From Laburnicola sp. R22_1 (lineage: Eukaryota > Ascomycota > Dothideomycetes > Pleosporales > Didymosphaeriaceae): a DNA stretch of 64,000 nt. Where the stretch lies: positions 248,001-312,000 of the forward strand of contig JACONQ010000007.1 in assembly GCA_014281115.1 (NCBI GenBank), written 5' to 3'. The position numbers and the translations under genes were made by a program. Positions 46,011-59,250 of this stretch are shown in pieces. The notes under the pieces are model-generated. The model was not told where the DNA came from, did no database searches, and was given only the letters and a program-made list of their open reading frames with translations. Every line of letters starts with the position of its first letter. The first letter of the stretch is position 1.

Positions 46011-46723
46011 CTGGATACTCCGAACCTATTTACTAGCCTACCCTTAGTAGCGTTGCCACTATTCTTACCTATTAATAGGATATCTAGTATAGGCTCCTAG
46101 GGCGTAGAAAGTAGAGTTATTATTAAGTAAGGAGTGTGTATTAGCTAAGGAACTATTTAAAAGACCATATATAGCTTTTTAAGAAGTTATAACTTTAGCT
46201 AGAGGTATAAAAGGTACTTATTAAGTACCTAAAGTATTAATAATTAGTGCGTAATAGCAAAGTAATAATAAAAAAGAAAGTACTTCCCTTTTTATATATT
46301 TACTTAAATAAAGCGTTTTAGCGTAACGCATAATATAAAGTAGGCTACTTAATAAGAATAATAATATAGTAAGTACTTAACTTTATAAAGGTAACTTTAA
46401 CTAATAATTACAGCTACTTTTATAAGATTCTTAACACGCTACTATACCTTTATAGAGATATTATAAAGACTTTAGAGAAGGTATTACGTAATATGCCTAA
46501 ATAGATTTATAATAATCCTAAACACTAGCTATATTGTAAGAATTATATTAGCGTAATTAATAGCAGCTATATAATAATATATATACTAGCGTTAGAGTAT
46601 AAATAGTATTATAATTAGTATAGAGACCTAACGCAAAATATACTTACTGTTATTAACTTTAATATAAACTTTATATATATTTTGCCTAGGTAGAAAGGTA
46701 GCACTTATAATAGTAGGGCATTA
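46011..46723. other. AT-rich stretch between tandem repeat and Tc1 element
   Basis: No recognised family; stop-dense. Confidence 0.5.
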
Positions 46724-47372
46724 CAGTGCCAAGCCAAAAGTCTGTTCCCCCAACACGCTAACGCGCGTACACCAACACCAACACCCTATTTTCAACACTA
46801 CATTACTCCACCAATATGAGCTCTTTTGGTGTAGAAATTTCAGGAAATCGTCGCCGCAATGCCGAATTATCTGTCCAGCAACGGGATTTAATTATCGCGA
46901 AGTGTGAGGCGGGCGCGTTATCGCGGGAGTTGGCTAAGGAGTTTAACTGTACGCGTCGCTGCATCAACAAAACACTTTAGAGATATAGAGAACAACACCA
47001 CAATTAATTGCGGCCTTAATTAGGGCGTCCCTAGGCGCTTAATACATATAACAAGCGTGTACTCTATTAAGAGGCACGAAAAAACCTAAGGATTGAATAC
47101 CTAGCCCTCCTCCGCAAGGCCTCCCTCCGCCGCATCTCTTAAACGACTGCATATCGCGCATTAAAGGCAGAGAGCCTGACCAACTTCCAGGCAGCGCGGA
47201 AGCCCAAGATCACTCGCGCGGTAGCCCAGGAGAGGCGTCAATTCGAACAGGAATATCGCAATTGGGATTGGCGCGGACAGCCCTTCTGGTTCTCAGATGA
47301 GTGCTCTATTTAAAGACGCTCCGGCGGCACATCTACATAGGTTTTTCGCCTCCTATACAAGAAATAGAGATA

Positions 47373-49212
47373 CAGTCAACTCTCGTTATAACGATTAATC
47401 CGTGCACAGCAAATTCTATCGTTATATCGAAATATCGTTTAATCGATGATTATTAAGCTAGTCTTGGCGGACTTGCAGCCACTCCGAAATTGTTGACTGC
47501 CTCATACTTCTGATTGACTGAGCTTTCAACGACCTCTCTAGCCGCTTCATATAGGATATATCCTCATACTTTGCAGTCTCCTGATACTCCTAATAGCAGA
47601 GTAGAACCTGTACAGCCTGAAGAGCCTCTGCAACGCTTGGAGCAGGAGGAGGTAGCACCTCCTCCTCTTCCTCTAATCCTTGAACAAGCCCTAGCTGAGC
47701 AACTACGATATCCTGTAGGGATGTATCCTCCTCTTCCTCCTCTAAATCCTCATCTACTGGATTGAGAAAGTTCTCTATAGCCATAGGATCCTGGATCTGG
47801 CCAGCCTGGGCAGCAGCCTGATATAGACTCTCTATTGGCTCCTCTCTATCAAGTCCAGAGCTAGGATCTAGCCACCTCTTCGGGATGCACGTGCTCTTGA
47901 TGTAGCAGTGTAGGATAGTAGTATCCTTAATATCGAGCAGCCATAATTCAGCTATCCAGTGGAGCGTATAGAGAATCGTCATGAATTTGAATGGATCAAG
48001 GCCAAGGTTGTAGTGTTTAACTGTGAACGCTAGCCACTGCCTCCAGTAGTAGGTCTTAAAGTTCTGGATAATACCCTAATTAAGAGGCTGATACATGCTT
48101 GTTGAGTTCTTTAGTAAGAGCTAGATCGCGATATTAGACGGAGGCGGCGATTGTTGAAGGCCAGAAAGATGGGCCGAGTAGTTGTCCATAAGAAGAACAA
48201 CCTTCCTTGAGCCAATATAGCTATAGAATGCAGCAAGCCGCTCAGCTATAATAGATGTGTTTACCTAGCCCTTCTTAGAGGCCCCCCAGACACAGCTAAT
48301 AGCTAATATATTAACTCCTTGCAAAGCTTGAGGCTGTTTTGACTTTCCTATCACCCATGGTGCTACGCGCTCAGTACCAGTAGCGTTGCAGCAGAGCATA
48401 ATAGATACCCTAGCTTTATCTTTCTTAACACCAGGCATTGAGGCAGTAGCTAGCCCTCTTGATATTGCCCACCTCCAGTATAGCCCAGTCTCGTCCATGT
48501 TGAATATATCGCTGTCTGGGTATCGGATGCAGATGTTCTGTACATCTACCATCTCGGCTGCTGTTTGCGTTGGTACAGAGCTCTGCTCGCCGTGCTATGT
48601 AACCTCTGCTATCCTATATCGCTGCTTGAATTTTGATACCCAGCCAGACGAGAACTCAGGAATAGCCTGGCCCTAGTAGGCTGGAATCTGACGCCAGATC
48701 TCTCGAGCTTTCTCAGCAAGTATATCGCCTGATACTAGTCCCCCTCGCACTTGTATTCCCTGCTGCCACTCATACAGGATAGACTCAAGCAGAGGCCAGG
48801 CAGCCGCTCGTGAGCGGTAGGCTGTATCGGATATGGATGTACCGGAGGCGGAGGCGGAGGCGGAGGCGGAGGCAGGTAGGGCGTCGAGGTGTCGAAAGCG
48901 ATCGTCGAGAGACTCAGATACAGTTGATTGGGAGAGCTTTCTGCCAAATTCAGCTTCAAACCATGCGATGATAGCTTTCTGTCGTGGCTGTGGTTGCTGA
49001 GAGAAGGCCCAGGCGCGGAGAGCCTTCCTCTCATGATTGGATATCCCCTTGCGGCCCATAGCTTCTATAACGATACTTGGCGCTGAAGTGGTATTAGATA
49101 TTGAATATCGGATACAGGGGTAGATTGTGTGGAGTTGAATCCGTGCAAGCGAAAAATATCGCTATATCGAGGATATCGCTAAAACGGACATCGTTATAAC
49201 GAGAGTTGACTG
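47373..49212 (-). mobile_element. Tigger/jerky-like pogo transposon nested in the Tc1 element
   Basis: 1840 bp flanked by TA (47371-47372, 49213-49214). Perfect 23-bp inverted repeats (47373-47395, 49190-49212) begin CAGTCAACTCTCGTTATAAC. Subterminal ATCGTTATATCGAAATATCG motifs are repeated at both ends. It splits the Tc1 transposase in the middle of its catalytic domain, so it is the younger insertion. Confidence 0.93.
47590..49059 (-). pseudogene. CENP-B/jerky-like transposase, inactivated
   Basis: Starts MGRKGISNHERKALRAW (49059) with a CENP-B-type HTH (FGRKLSQSTVSE). A short Ser-Ala repeat from (GGAGGC)n follows, then a second HTH region (LAEKAREIWRQIP). The DDE core is NMDETGLYWRW (first Asp kept, near 48.49 kb), LLMDNYSAHLSG (second Asp kept, near 48.19 kb) and MYQPLN* (third Asp reads Asn, then a stop, near 48.09 kb). 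The C-terminus has an acidic EEEEEDTS stretch. About five stops interrupt it. Confidence 0.88.
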
Positions 49213-49891
49213 TATAAGATAATTGAGGAGACAGTTATATCAAGATCTTGCGCGGCAATAGTGTGGGCGAGTATCTGGCTTAATTAGAAAGGGCGGGTTT
49301 GGCGGAGTCCCTTAGTAATCATGCCTAGGGACCTAGCAGCTTGTTGCAAAGGATATAGTGTATAGAGTTATATTAAAGCTCTACGCAAAGGACTCCTCTA
49401 TAATTATTACGCAGGAGATATCTATATACACAATAACACGCCCATCTACAGGGCGCGACAGTCGCTCGATTTTTTGGCGGAACACGGCATACAACTAATT
49501 GAGTGGCCGCGTTATTCCCCTAACATCAACCCCATCAAACATCTCTAGTGGTCCCTTAAGAGAGAACTCCATAAGCGTTACCCTAATATAGGCGACCTTA
49601 GCGACAGTAATAAGGACTTTGAGACCTTCTGCGCGGCGTTAAAAGATTGCTGGCGTAGGATCCCTAATTCGCTAATTCGCAAGCTTATACTTAGTATGCC
49701 GCGCTGCCTACTTGCTCTCCAGCGTGCGCGCGGGTATTAAACAAAATATTGATCAAATAATTATCTCTATATTAATTATCAACTCTCCGGGAGCGATATT
49801 GGGGGTGCCGGAGCGCTCTGCGCGACGGGGTGGTGATGATGGCGGACCTCGCTTACCCCTGCGGGGAACAGACTTTTGGCTTAGTACTGTA

Positions 49892-50191
49892 AGAAGTATA
49901 TAAGATAAAGGCTTTAGGGTCCCTTTAGGTAAGTACTTTATTACTAATACTAAGTATATTAATAGTAGTTAATTGTTAACTCTATACTATAGTATATAGT
50001 ATTATTTAAGGGAGATCTAAAAGGTGGGTAAGAGTTTAGAGACGCTAAAGAAGTTATTTAATTATTAGCACTTAAGCCTAAGAAATATTATTAAGCATTA
50101 TTTTAGTATTTTTAAAAGGCGCTAGCAGATTTTTAATAGGCCCTATAAATTTAAATCTATTAAGGTCTAGACTAAGCTTATATTTATCCTT
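49892..50191. other. AT-rich stretch
   Basis: No recognised gene; GTAAGTACTTTATTACTAAT-like sequence between the Tc1 element and retroposon copy D. Confidence 0.5.
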
Positions 50192-50203
50192 ATAGGTATA
50201 TAT

Positions 50204-50332
50204 CTTTTTTTTATAATTACCTTTTTTACCCTCTTTTTAATTACAAAGCAGGGGGCTCTGCTTTTTTTATTATATTATTTAAGATAAAAGCCTTTGTTAT
50301 TCTACTCCTAGGTAGATAAATTAACGCCACAC
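50204..50332 (+). mobile_element. Short retroposon copy D, 12-bp target duplication
   Basis: A 129-bp unit is flanked by a perfect ATAGGTATATAT (50192-50203 and 50333-50344). It begins with a T9 run, which would be an A-tail in the reverse orientation. Hairpin AAGCAGGGGGCTCTGCTT is kept. Confidence 0.88.
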
Positions 50333-50344
50333 ATAGGTATATAT

Positions 50345-51340
50345 AACTTTATTAATATAGTATATAGTATTAATACAAATCTAGAAAAATAGAGATATAT
50401 AATTACGAGGAGGTTAAACTATATTAGTAGAAGGCTAAAAATAATAACAATTTAGTTATTTTAGAGGTTAGTATAAATAATATAAGGAATAGAATTACTA
50501 TAGATATATAGTATCGGCTTGCCAAATATCTTTTTTAACCTATTTTTTTAGTTTAAGGTTAAAGTAGGCTAAGATAAAAGATTATTATATACTACTATAT
50601 ACAGCACCTAATTCTAATTAAAGACTAACCTTAAATATCTAGCAATAAAATAATAGTTTAAACTTACTCGTACCCTCTAATATCTATAAGCTCCTAGTCC
50701 TAACAAAAGATTTACTTATAGCGTATATAGTATATCTAGCTTATTACTACTACTATTATTAGTTATCTGCGCTTTTATGCTACTTATACAGCGTACTTAC
50801 TTAGATAAGCTAACTTAATAGTAATAATAGTAATAATAGCTAAAAGGATCTTGCAAATCTATATAATACTCTTATTACACTAGAGCGTATTAATAAAAAC
50901 CTTATTATTATTCTTTTATATTCTCTTCTAGAGAATTCTATTACTAATAAGGAGTAATTGCGTCTACTAGTGTAGGAATATGTCTATTCTTAGTAAACTA
51001 GACTAGCTGCTAACCTAACTAGTAGACAAAAATAACCTTATAAATAGTGAAGTATACCTATTCCTTACACTAGATAAGCATCTTATAAATAGAATAGAAC
51101 TTTAGCATAGTTATTATCTAGATAATAGTTGTGTAGAACTCTAGCGTATACTTTTTAGTGTTAGTAAGTACCTTAGCATTAGTAAGTCTACTATTAATAC
51201 CTAGGTAGATAGTAGAGCGTAGAGAGATAGTAGGAGATTTGTTAAGGACAACCTTAATATAGTAATAGAGCGATAGTGTATCTAGTATATATTAACCTTA
51301 TTCTACTTATAAGAAATAGTACGTACCTATTAATATAACT
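50345..51340. other. AT-rich stretch
   Basis: Stop-dense; no family recognised. Confidence 0.5.
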
Positions 51341-51354
51341 GATATTATTTATAA

Positions 51355-51641
51355 TAATTAGGATAGTAGAAGATAGAGATAAATAACTATAGTGTGGCAG
51401 TACTAAAGCTATTTTATCTATACTTCCCTAAAGTTCTAAGTAGTCTCTTTGTAAAAATTTTGCTTATAGAAGCAGCTCTACGCTAAGACTACTAAGTTTA
51501 CTTAGCATTTTAAACACGCATTTTTATAACTACCTTCTTACGCTTTTTTTTAATTACTAAGTAGGGGGCTCTACTTTTTTATTATATTATTTAAAATAAA
51601 AGCCTTTGTTATGCTACCCCTAGGTAGTAAATTTAACGCTA
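51355..51641 (+). mobile_element. Short retroposon copy E, partial long form
   Basis: Its left half matches copy B (CCCTAAAGTTCTAAGTRG, TTTTGCTTATAGRAGCAG, CTACTAAG...CTTAGCA) and its right half carries the common module (AAGTAGGGGGCTCTAC, mutated hairpin). The left limit is approximate. No convincing target duplication was found. Confidence 0.7.
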
Positions 51642-51845
51642 TATAGATATATAGAAGGTGTATTAGAAAGCTTAGTAAGTAGTAAAAAGTATATAGTATA
51701 GTATAAAAGTAGTAGAATTAGTAGAGTAAAAGTTTAGTATTAAGAAATCTCTAAGTATACTAAAGTTTAGTTACTTTAAGTTACTATAAATTATTATATA
51801 TTACTATAAAATATAGTAACTTATTACGTGTTTAGAAGACATATT

Positions 51846-52124
51846 TATAACGGTTCGTGTCTGCCTCTCTACTAGTTATTTACTATTACCTTTCCTTTTA
51901 CACCCTAATAGCGCCTTTTACCTTATAGAAGACGCCTTTCCTAGTTAGTATTAGCGCGTAGTTAGTATGAGGCCTATGTCCTACGCCGCCCACTATATAA
52001 GTAAGGGCCCCCTAGGTTCCTTCCTTATTCCCTATCTTAGTATAGTCTCAATTTAGTTATCTCTTTTAACTATACTAGCTATCTCTAAGAGGTTTGCCCT
52101 ATAAGGCCATATACCGCCCTTATA
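51846..52124 (+). repeat. 5' LTR of the Gypsy element
   Basis: Begins TATAACGGTT (TG mutated to TA) and ends CGCCCTTATA (CA mutated to TA). It aligns without gaps to the 3' LTR; I count about 35 differences, all transitions. Confidence 0.9.
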
Positions 52125-52225
52125 TTATACTAAGATTAAATTTATTTGGCTAAAGATAGCAATACAATATCTACTTCTTCCTTAAAATACTACCTATAGG
52201 TAGTTAAATTAGTGGAAGTTTTAGC

Positions 52226-52465
52226 TTACTAGGTTAGGCTAGAAGCGTGTTAGTTACTTTGGTGCTAGGCAGTATTATTATACTACGCTAAGGTAGGTTA
52301 GACTATCGCTTAATAGGTTAGGCTAGAAGTTTATTAGTTACTTTAGTGCTAGGCAGTATTGCTATACTGCGCTAAGGTAGGTTAGGCTATTACTTACTAG
52401 GTTAGACTAGAAGTTTATTAGTTACTTTAGTGCTAGGTAGTATTATTATACTATACCAAGGCCTA
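52226..52465 (+). repeat. 84-bp tandem repeat in the Gypsy leader
   Basis: Units start at 52226, 52310 and 52394 (last partial). Each runs TTACTAGGTTAGGCTAGAAG ... GCTAGGCAGTATT ... AAGGTAGGTTAG. It lies about 100 bp inside the 5' LTR, ahead of gag. Confidence 0.88.
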
Positions 52466-52879
52466 CTTAGAGAGGTTGCTTACCTAATTAGATAGGGAGT
52501 TCCTAAAAAATAAATAATAATTACTAAATAATAACTACTACGCTATACTCTATAGAGCTAACTTGCCTAATAACTACCTTTTAGCGCTATTATAGCAAGG
52601 ACACAAGGTATAGAGCTAGACCATAGAGGTAATATAAAGGTTAAAGTTTTATATATTTTATCTTACAATTTATCTTTTATCTAATCTTTTCTTAGCTTAA
52701 ACTATATGCTAGCTTGCACGCTATATAAAACTTGCCACTTTAGGTCTATTTGCTATACTCTTTCTATAACTCCTACTTTACTTAACTCTACTATTACCTA
52801 CACTATAGTAAGCTACTGCCCTTTAATTTAGGAGACTCCTAGAACGTTTTCTATATCCTCTCTACCTCTAGATAGTTCT

Positions 52880-55800
52880 AGAATTAATAATATGGAGGTG
52901 GACGTTTGTCTACACCCTGCTAATAATAGTCTATATAATGCTCGCCTTAAGAAGATTCTTTTACTTAACCCTACTAGCAAGCTATTATCTGTCTAGTGTG
53001 GAAAGCAGCTAATAGCTGCTTTATAGATAACTAGTTGCTCTACCCCTAGCCTTATAAAGAAAAAGAGTATTATTAAACTACTAAAAAAGGTCTACTTTAA
53101 AGAAATTCTTTATAATATATAGTATAATCACTATGTTACTATACTTAAAATAGACTAGCTAAGCAATAAATTTTTAATAGCAGACCTTAAGTGGCTTATA
53201 CACTAAGACGAAGCTAAACTTAAAGCTACTAGTAAGTATAATACGTTTATAGAAAGATTTAAGCTAGACTAATTAATTTAGTATAGCTTAGAAATAAGAT
53301 AGTTACTTATTACCTATTAGTTTTAGGCTTAATATTACTTTTCTTAAGGCTTATTTTTAGAGATAGTACTAGATTTAGTAACTACGACTATTATAAAGTC
53401 TAAAAAGACTCTAAATAGGAGGTTCTTATTTAGGCTTTATGCGAGCGTACTAATATGTTTAAATAAGCTTTTACTATACTTAAGGTAATAACACTTTACA
53501 CTATAGTATATGCAATTTTAGAATCTTTTTATTCTTAGCCTAAAATTACTAATTAAGTAGCTATTAGATAAGGCTTATTTAGCTCTAAGAAAGTTCTCCC
53601 CTCTATTAAAGATAGTTATAATTTGCAGCACCGCACTTAAGTCTTCTTAAAACTTCCTAGTCTAAAAACGCCTAATCTACTATATAGTTTACGCCGCTCT
53701 TAGGTAGCTAAGTAGAGCTTATTCTATCTAGCTGCGCCCTAATATGCACTATAATATTTACCCTAGCTTATAGTGCCTACTACGTAATAGAATAATACCC
53801 TTTACTACTTTCTAGTTCTAGAATATATATAAACTAAGCTTGATAATAGCGCCTAGATTAATATGCCCTAGGGTAGACACGCTTTAGCCGCCCTATTTAG
53901 TGTATCTAAGCTAGAACGCTCCGCAAAGCTACCTAATATTAATAAGTACTATAGAGAAGGTTAACCTAGCCCTAGTATTAAAGATTAGCTAGAGGATATG
54001 CGTAATAAGATTCGCGTAAACGCGAACTATTACTAAGATAATAATAATAAGGAAGATTAAGACAACCTTATAGAAGCTATTCTTAGCTACTTTAGAGGCG
54101 CGCCTTAAGAGGCAGCGCGAAATTAGTATTAAATAAATTAGGCCCTCTAAGAAAATTATAGACCTAAAGCACTCTTTAAATTTCTAGAAGAGTCTTACTA
54201 TAATCTCTTTACTCCCTCATAGGTATATAAGAAGTTTTATAAGCTCTTTCTCTCTAATAGAATAGATACCTAGACATTTCTATAGGCTTTTAAGAGTCTA
54301 GCTAGGAAAGGTAGACTAGACGCAAAAATCTAGAAGGATAAATTATAACTTAAATTAACTAGAAGTCTTAAGTTAATACTTTAGTAAGAGATAGAAGATT
54401 CTAATATTAACTATCTAGTAATTAAACACTAAATAACTATAGCTAGCTGTACTCTTTAAGATAATAATATAATAACCCCTTTTTAGATATTACCCTTTAG
54501 ATTATAGCCCTTATACGCGGCCCCTACTAAATTAGTACTTTACTTTAGACCCGCTACTAATAATTAATTTACTATTCTCTTTTCTATCCTTTATAATTAG
54601 ACTAGGGCGTAGTGTGTCTAAAATCACGCCTATTTTAAGTACGGCAAAGTAGAAAATAAACACTTACGCTACTACCCCTACACTAAGAAGATAGCTATAT
54701 AAGTAAATGTAAATATAGCGAATAATTTAGATTTAAATAAACTTAGTATTACCTACAACTCTATTTTAAATGTAGGCGACTTGTTAGATAATAAGGCTTT
54801 AAATGCGCGCTACTAGACTACCCTAATCTAGCAGCTTATATAGAGACTACTAAACTAATTAACCTAGATAAACTATAGTTCCGATTACAAAACGCAGATG
54901 CTAAGCTAAAATTATTGCCTGTAGGTAGCAAGATAGTAAGGATCCCTAGGTTATTTAGAGGCCCCTAACTAGTTATACTAGTACAAATTGTATTCTAAGA
55001 ATTAGCTCTTAGGTTGTAAGCCTTAATAGACACTAGTGCTAATATTTATAACCTTAGTACTTTAAGGTATATAAAGGCAGTATAAAAATAGCTTAAAGCT
55101 AAACTTCTCCGCCTAAAGATACTAATCCCCCTTAAGAACTTTATAGAAAAGAGAAGTGCGAAAGTAAACACCTATTATATAGCCTAGCTTAATATTAATA
55201 GATATAGCTTTACTATATAGTTTGTTTTCTATAATATAGACGACTACAATCTTATTATTAGTAGGAAATTTTTTAAGTAATCTAACTGCCTAGTTAACGC
55301 TTAGAACTGCCGCCTTTATTAGAAAGATAATAAGAATCTAACCTTTGCTAGTAACCTTATCCTATTATAGACTTCTCTACTACTTAACTCTTCCTACTAG
55401 GATAACACTACTTAATAAAATGGCCTACTTAAGAAGTAGAACTATACCTACTAAAAGACTCGCTTATTAAAAGCCAACTAGAGCGTCTCTAAGAAAATCT
55501 TTATCTAGCTTCCTAATCCTACTATCTTAGTTATTAGAACGTACTTAAAGGCTTACTAGAAACTAAGCTATAAAGACGACTTTAATAAAGATAGTAGTGT
55601 AGAGGCTATAGAGCTGTCTTCCTTAGATAAAGAGCTATTAGTCGACGAGTTGCCTATTAGTTACCCTGTCCCCACTATCTAAGAAAGCTACTAGTAAGAC
55701 TAGCCCCTAGGAATTATATAGCAGAATATAGGTATTACCTTTAGTCCTAGACCTAGAGACTATAATTCTACTAGAGAAGCTAATCTAAAGATTAGACAGC

Positions 55801-57000
55801 TCTTATAGGAATTAACTATTTAATTTAAGCTACTCTAGCCAGAACAATTTAGGATAGCTACCTTTTGCCCTACTAAATTACTAATATAGAAGGAGAACTT
55901 ATAGAAAATAAACAATAAATTATGTTTAACAGACCCACTAGCCCTATAGAATCTAGCTAACCTCCTAGAACTTATTTAGGCGCTAATATAGAAACAATTA
56001 TACGCTACTAGCTTTACTATTAATATAGTAAGCGCTACAGCCTTTACTTTAAATAGCGGCTATAAGTCTAATATAATTATGAGTTGTACTAGCCTCTATA
56101 AGCTAGCTAAACTTATTAAGGACTATAAGAGCAAGATGCACGGCCTAGAAAATAAGTCCTAAGCTAATCTACTTACTAAAATAAAATAAGCGCTCCCCTA
56201 GCTAGGATACGCTAGAGCGGAGCCCGCCTATTTTTTAAAATTAGATTCTAACGCTCTCCTACCTTACTAAAAGAGTGTTAATTACTATATTAACTTTACT
56301 AAAGACCTATCTACACTTACTACCTTACTTTTATATAGTATATTCTTAGAGTACCTTAAACTTCTTAAAGCCTATATTAATAACTATATTAAGCGCAGGT
56401 TTATTGTCCCTAGTAATGCTAGCTTTACTTTGCTAGTATTATTTACTAAAAAGCTAGGTAGAAACTAGCGCTTTTATATTAATTACTACTAACTTAATAC
56501 TATTACTAAAAAGGATATTATAGTGATTCTACTTACTAAGGAGATACGTATACGCCTCTTTAGAGCAAGACTCTTTACTAAGCTTAATATTTACTAAGTA
56601 TTCTACTAAATCTAGCTTAACCTAGAGACTAAAGCGCTAACTACTTTTTAAACCTAGTATAAAAATTATAAGTATAGAGTCTTACCCTTTAGTCTTTATA
56701 ATAGTCTTACTACCTTTTAATAGTTTATTAATAGCGTTCTAGATAATTATCTAAATAACTTCTATACTATATATATTAACATCATCCTTATCTTTTCTAA
56801 GAATCCCCTAAAATACAAAGAATACGTTTGCAAGGTCCTACTTTACTTAAGAAATACTAATCTCTAAGCTAATCTTAAAAAATACAAATTTACTATAATA
56901 GAAACTAAGTTTTTAGAATATATTATTAGTACTAAAGGAATCTATAAGGACTCTGCAAAGACTAATATAGTTTAGAAATAGAAAGGGCCTATAATACTTA
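52880..57000 (+). pseudogene. Gypsy gag, protease and reverse transcriptase
   Basis: A gag-like region occupies about 52.9-54.7 kb, with a decayed zinc-knuckle area near 54610-54680 (NHAYFKYGK...ENKHLRYYP). Protease follows (ALIDTSANIYNL near 55030; the D-T-G motif reads D-T-S). Reverse transcriptase is at about 56.33-57.0 kb: VPSNASFTLLVLFTKK, KLNIY, TKFLEYIISTKGI, and YINIILIFSK in place of the catalytic Y-x-D-D. Many stops. Confidence 0.85.
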
Positions 57001-59250
57001 AGGTATTATAGAGCTTTTTAGGCTTTTACAACTACTACCACTTCTTTCTTTTTTACTATAGGTGGGTTATTTGCCCTCTAATTAAGCTACTAAAAAATAG
57101 TGCCTTTTATACCTTTAAAGACTAGGAACGTGTCGCCTTTAAAGCTACTAAGTAACTTATAGCTAGCGACGTCTTAGTCTTATAGTACTCTCTATTTTAG
57201 ATTACTTATATAGAAACTAACTTTAGCAATAGTATTAATATAGGCTCTTTTAGTTAACTTTAATCTAATAGTATCTAGAGCCTAGTTATATAGTACTCTA
57301 AATTATTAAAGCCCGCTAAGTTAAAATACAATATTTATAATAAGAAAATATTAGTAGTTATATAGGGCCTTTTAGAATAAAGAGCATAACTCATTAGTCT
57401 TTAAACTACTAAGCCCTTTAATATTATTACTAATTATTAGGCCCTTAAGTACTTTAGCACTAAATATACGTTTTTTTAATAGTAAGCCTATTAGTTTAAA
57501 AAGTTATCTAAATACAATTATTAAATTATATACTGACTAGGCACCGCAAATATTATAGCTAATACACTATCTAGAAAATGGGACTAGCTAAAGTTATAAA
57601 AGGAAAAGAATTAAGAGACTTATATTTAGTTTTCTCTTCTGCAACTACTAGATACTACTAAAGCAGCCCTTGTGGCTGTTATAATTACAGAGTAGAAGAA
57701 AGAAAAAGTTAATATAAGCTCTAAAGGAGCCTATTCTTATATACTTATTAATTGCCTACTATATACTAATTAAACATATAAGGTGCTTAAATTGCTCTAA
57801 GAAGCTGCCTATTTAGAATTACTAGGTTTTACTCTTACCTCTTTAGAGTTGCTTCTCTATAAATACTGCCTAGTAGTTCCCTCTATAGAGTTTCTCTAGA
57901 CATATTTAATTTAAACAATATATACTTATTAGATTACTATCTATCTAGGTCTATAAAAGACTCTTTAGCTTTTGCACTAGTTATATTACTAAAAGAGCAT
58001 AACTACTAATATTAATAGGTATATTTCTAATTGCAAAGACTATTAGTAGAGTAAGCCCCTACTAAATAAAAAGCTAGGCTTGTAACACCTGCTTTCTATT
58101 CCTAAAAATGTCTAGTAAGATGTCTTAATTAATTTTAAATTATGCTCTAAGAATAAGAAAGAGTACAATAATATAATAGTATCTTATTGCCACCTATCTA
58201 AGCGTGCCTTTTTTATGCCCTGCTATAAGACAGTTACTACTAAATAAGCTACTAATCTCTACTATTAGTATATATTTAGAGTCTTTAGCCCCTCTAGATT
58301 TATTATCTTTAACTGCGGCCCCTAGTTTATCTCTGCTTTCTTGGCTACTTTGTGTAAGCTTATAGGTATTAAGTAACTTCTTTTTATAGTATGGTATTCG
58401 CAAACTAATAGCTAAACTAAAATTATAAATTAGTACCTTAACTAGCGTCTGCGTCTGTTTATTAACTTTTATTAAGACAACTAGTTAGATTTGCTACCTA
58501 GTATAGACTAGGCCTAAGCGATACTGCCCTATAATAGCACTAGAGTTTCGCCTTTTAAGATTAAGTTTGGGTATTAGCTATACTTTTACTAGGACTAGCG
58601 CAAGCGTACCTAACTAGTTACTAAATTTCTAGATAATATTACTTTAGAAAAGGCTAAGGTGTAGGTTAAGGCCTGTGCCAAAGCCTATAAATTTGTTTGT
58701 AACACTACCCGCGCTAATATATCTATTGTCTAGGAAATATAATTAGAGTAGGCTAGCAAATATAGACGCGCTGTTAATTTTAATATTAGGGACTAGGTCT
58801 TTATTACCCTAAAGAGATTTATTACTAAACGCCTATTAGTTAAGTTAGATTATTAAATAAAAGGACTATACCTAATTGTGAGCAAGAAAGGCCACTTATT
58901 TATACTTAAACTCTTATAATATATAAGAGTTTACTTAGTGTTCTATGCTAATAGGCTTTAAAGGGATTTAAATAATCTCTTACTAGATTAATTGCAATCT
59001 TTAAAACTATCTATTAAGGTAGATAAAGTCTCTAAGTGGCTAGTTTCTTACATCCTTAGTAGTAAAGTAGACTGTAGAATACTAAAGTACTAAGTAGTAT
59101 AAAAAGAGTATAACCCTAACCTAATCTATTACTTTGCTAACAACTTTGTTAACTCTTTTCTACTAATTAAAGGTTACTATTAAGAGTACTCTAAGTAAGC
59201 TAGTCTCCTAAAACAGTTGCCTATTTAGCTAGACGCCGCCCTCTAAGACA
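57000..59250 (+). pseudogene. Gypsy RNase H, integrase and chromodomain-like end
   Basis: RNase H is recognisable near 57.1-57.5 kb (SFLGFYNYYHFF just upstream, ETNFSNS in place of the catalytic ETDAS). The integrase core is near 58.18-58.6 kb (SKRAFFMPCYKTVTTK, FNCGP*FISAF where the catalytic Asp reads Asn, YSQTNS). Near 59.0-59.18 kb a block YILSSKVDCRILKY...YNPNLIYYFANNFVNS resembles a chromodomain. Stops throughout. Confidence 0.85.

Larger units (their letters stand above)
46816..49740 (+). pseudogene. Tc1-like (DD34E) transposase, split and mutated
   Basis: Exon-like halves lie at 46816-47372 and 49215-49740. The frame starts MSSFGVEISGNRRRN; an HTH region (LSRELAKEFNCTRRCI) and a Tc3-type second helix region with stops follow. 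The DDE core begins FWFSDECSI before the insertion. After it come HNNTPIYRA (catalytic Asp expected in the family reads Asn) and SPNINPIKHL (Asp and Glu positions read Asn and Lys). The end is LSMPRCLLALQRARGY. Several TAG/TAA stops sit at expected Trp/Gln positions. Not functional. Confidence 0.88.
46724..49889 (+). mobile_element. Tc1-like DNA transposon, interrupted by a nested element
   Basis: Flanked by TA (46722-46723 and 49890-49891). 27-bp inverted repeats start CAGTGCCAAGCC / CAGTACTAAGCC and share AAAAGTCTGTTCCCC; the two mismatches are transitions. Without the nested 1840-bp element and its duplicated TA, the length is about 1.32 kb, typical of Tc1-like elements. Confidence 0.92.
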
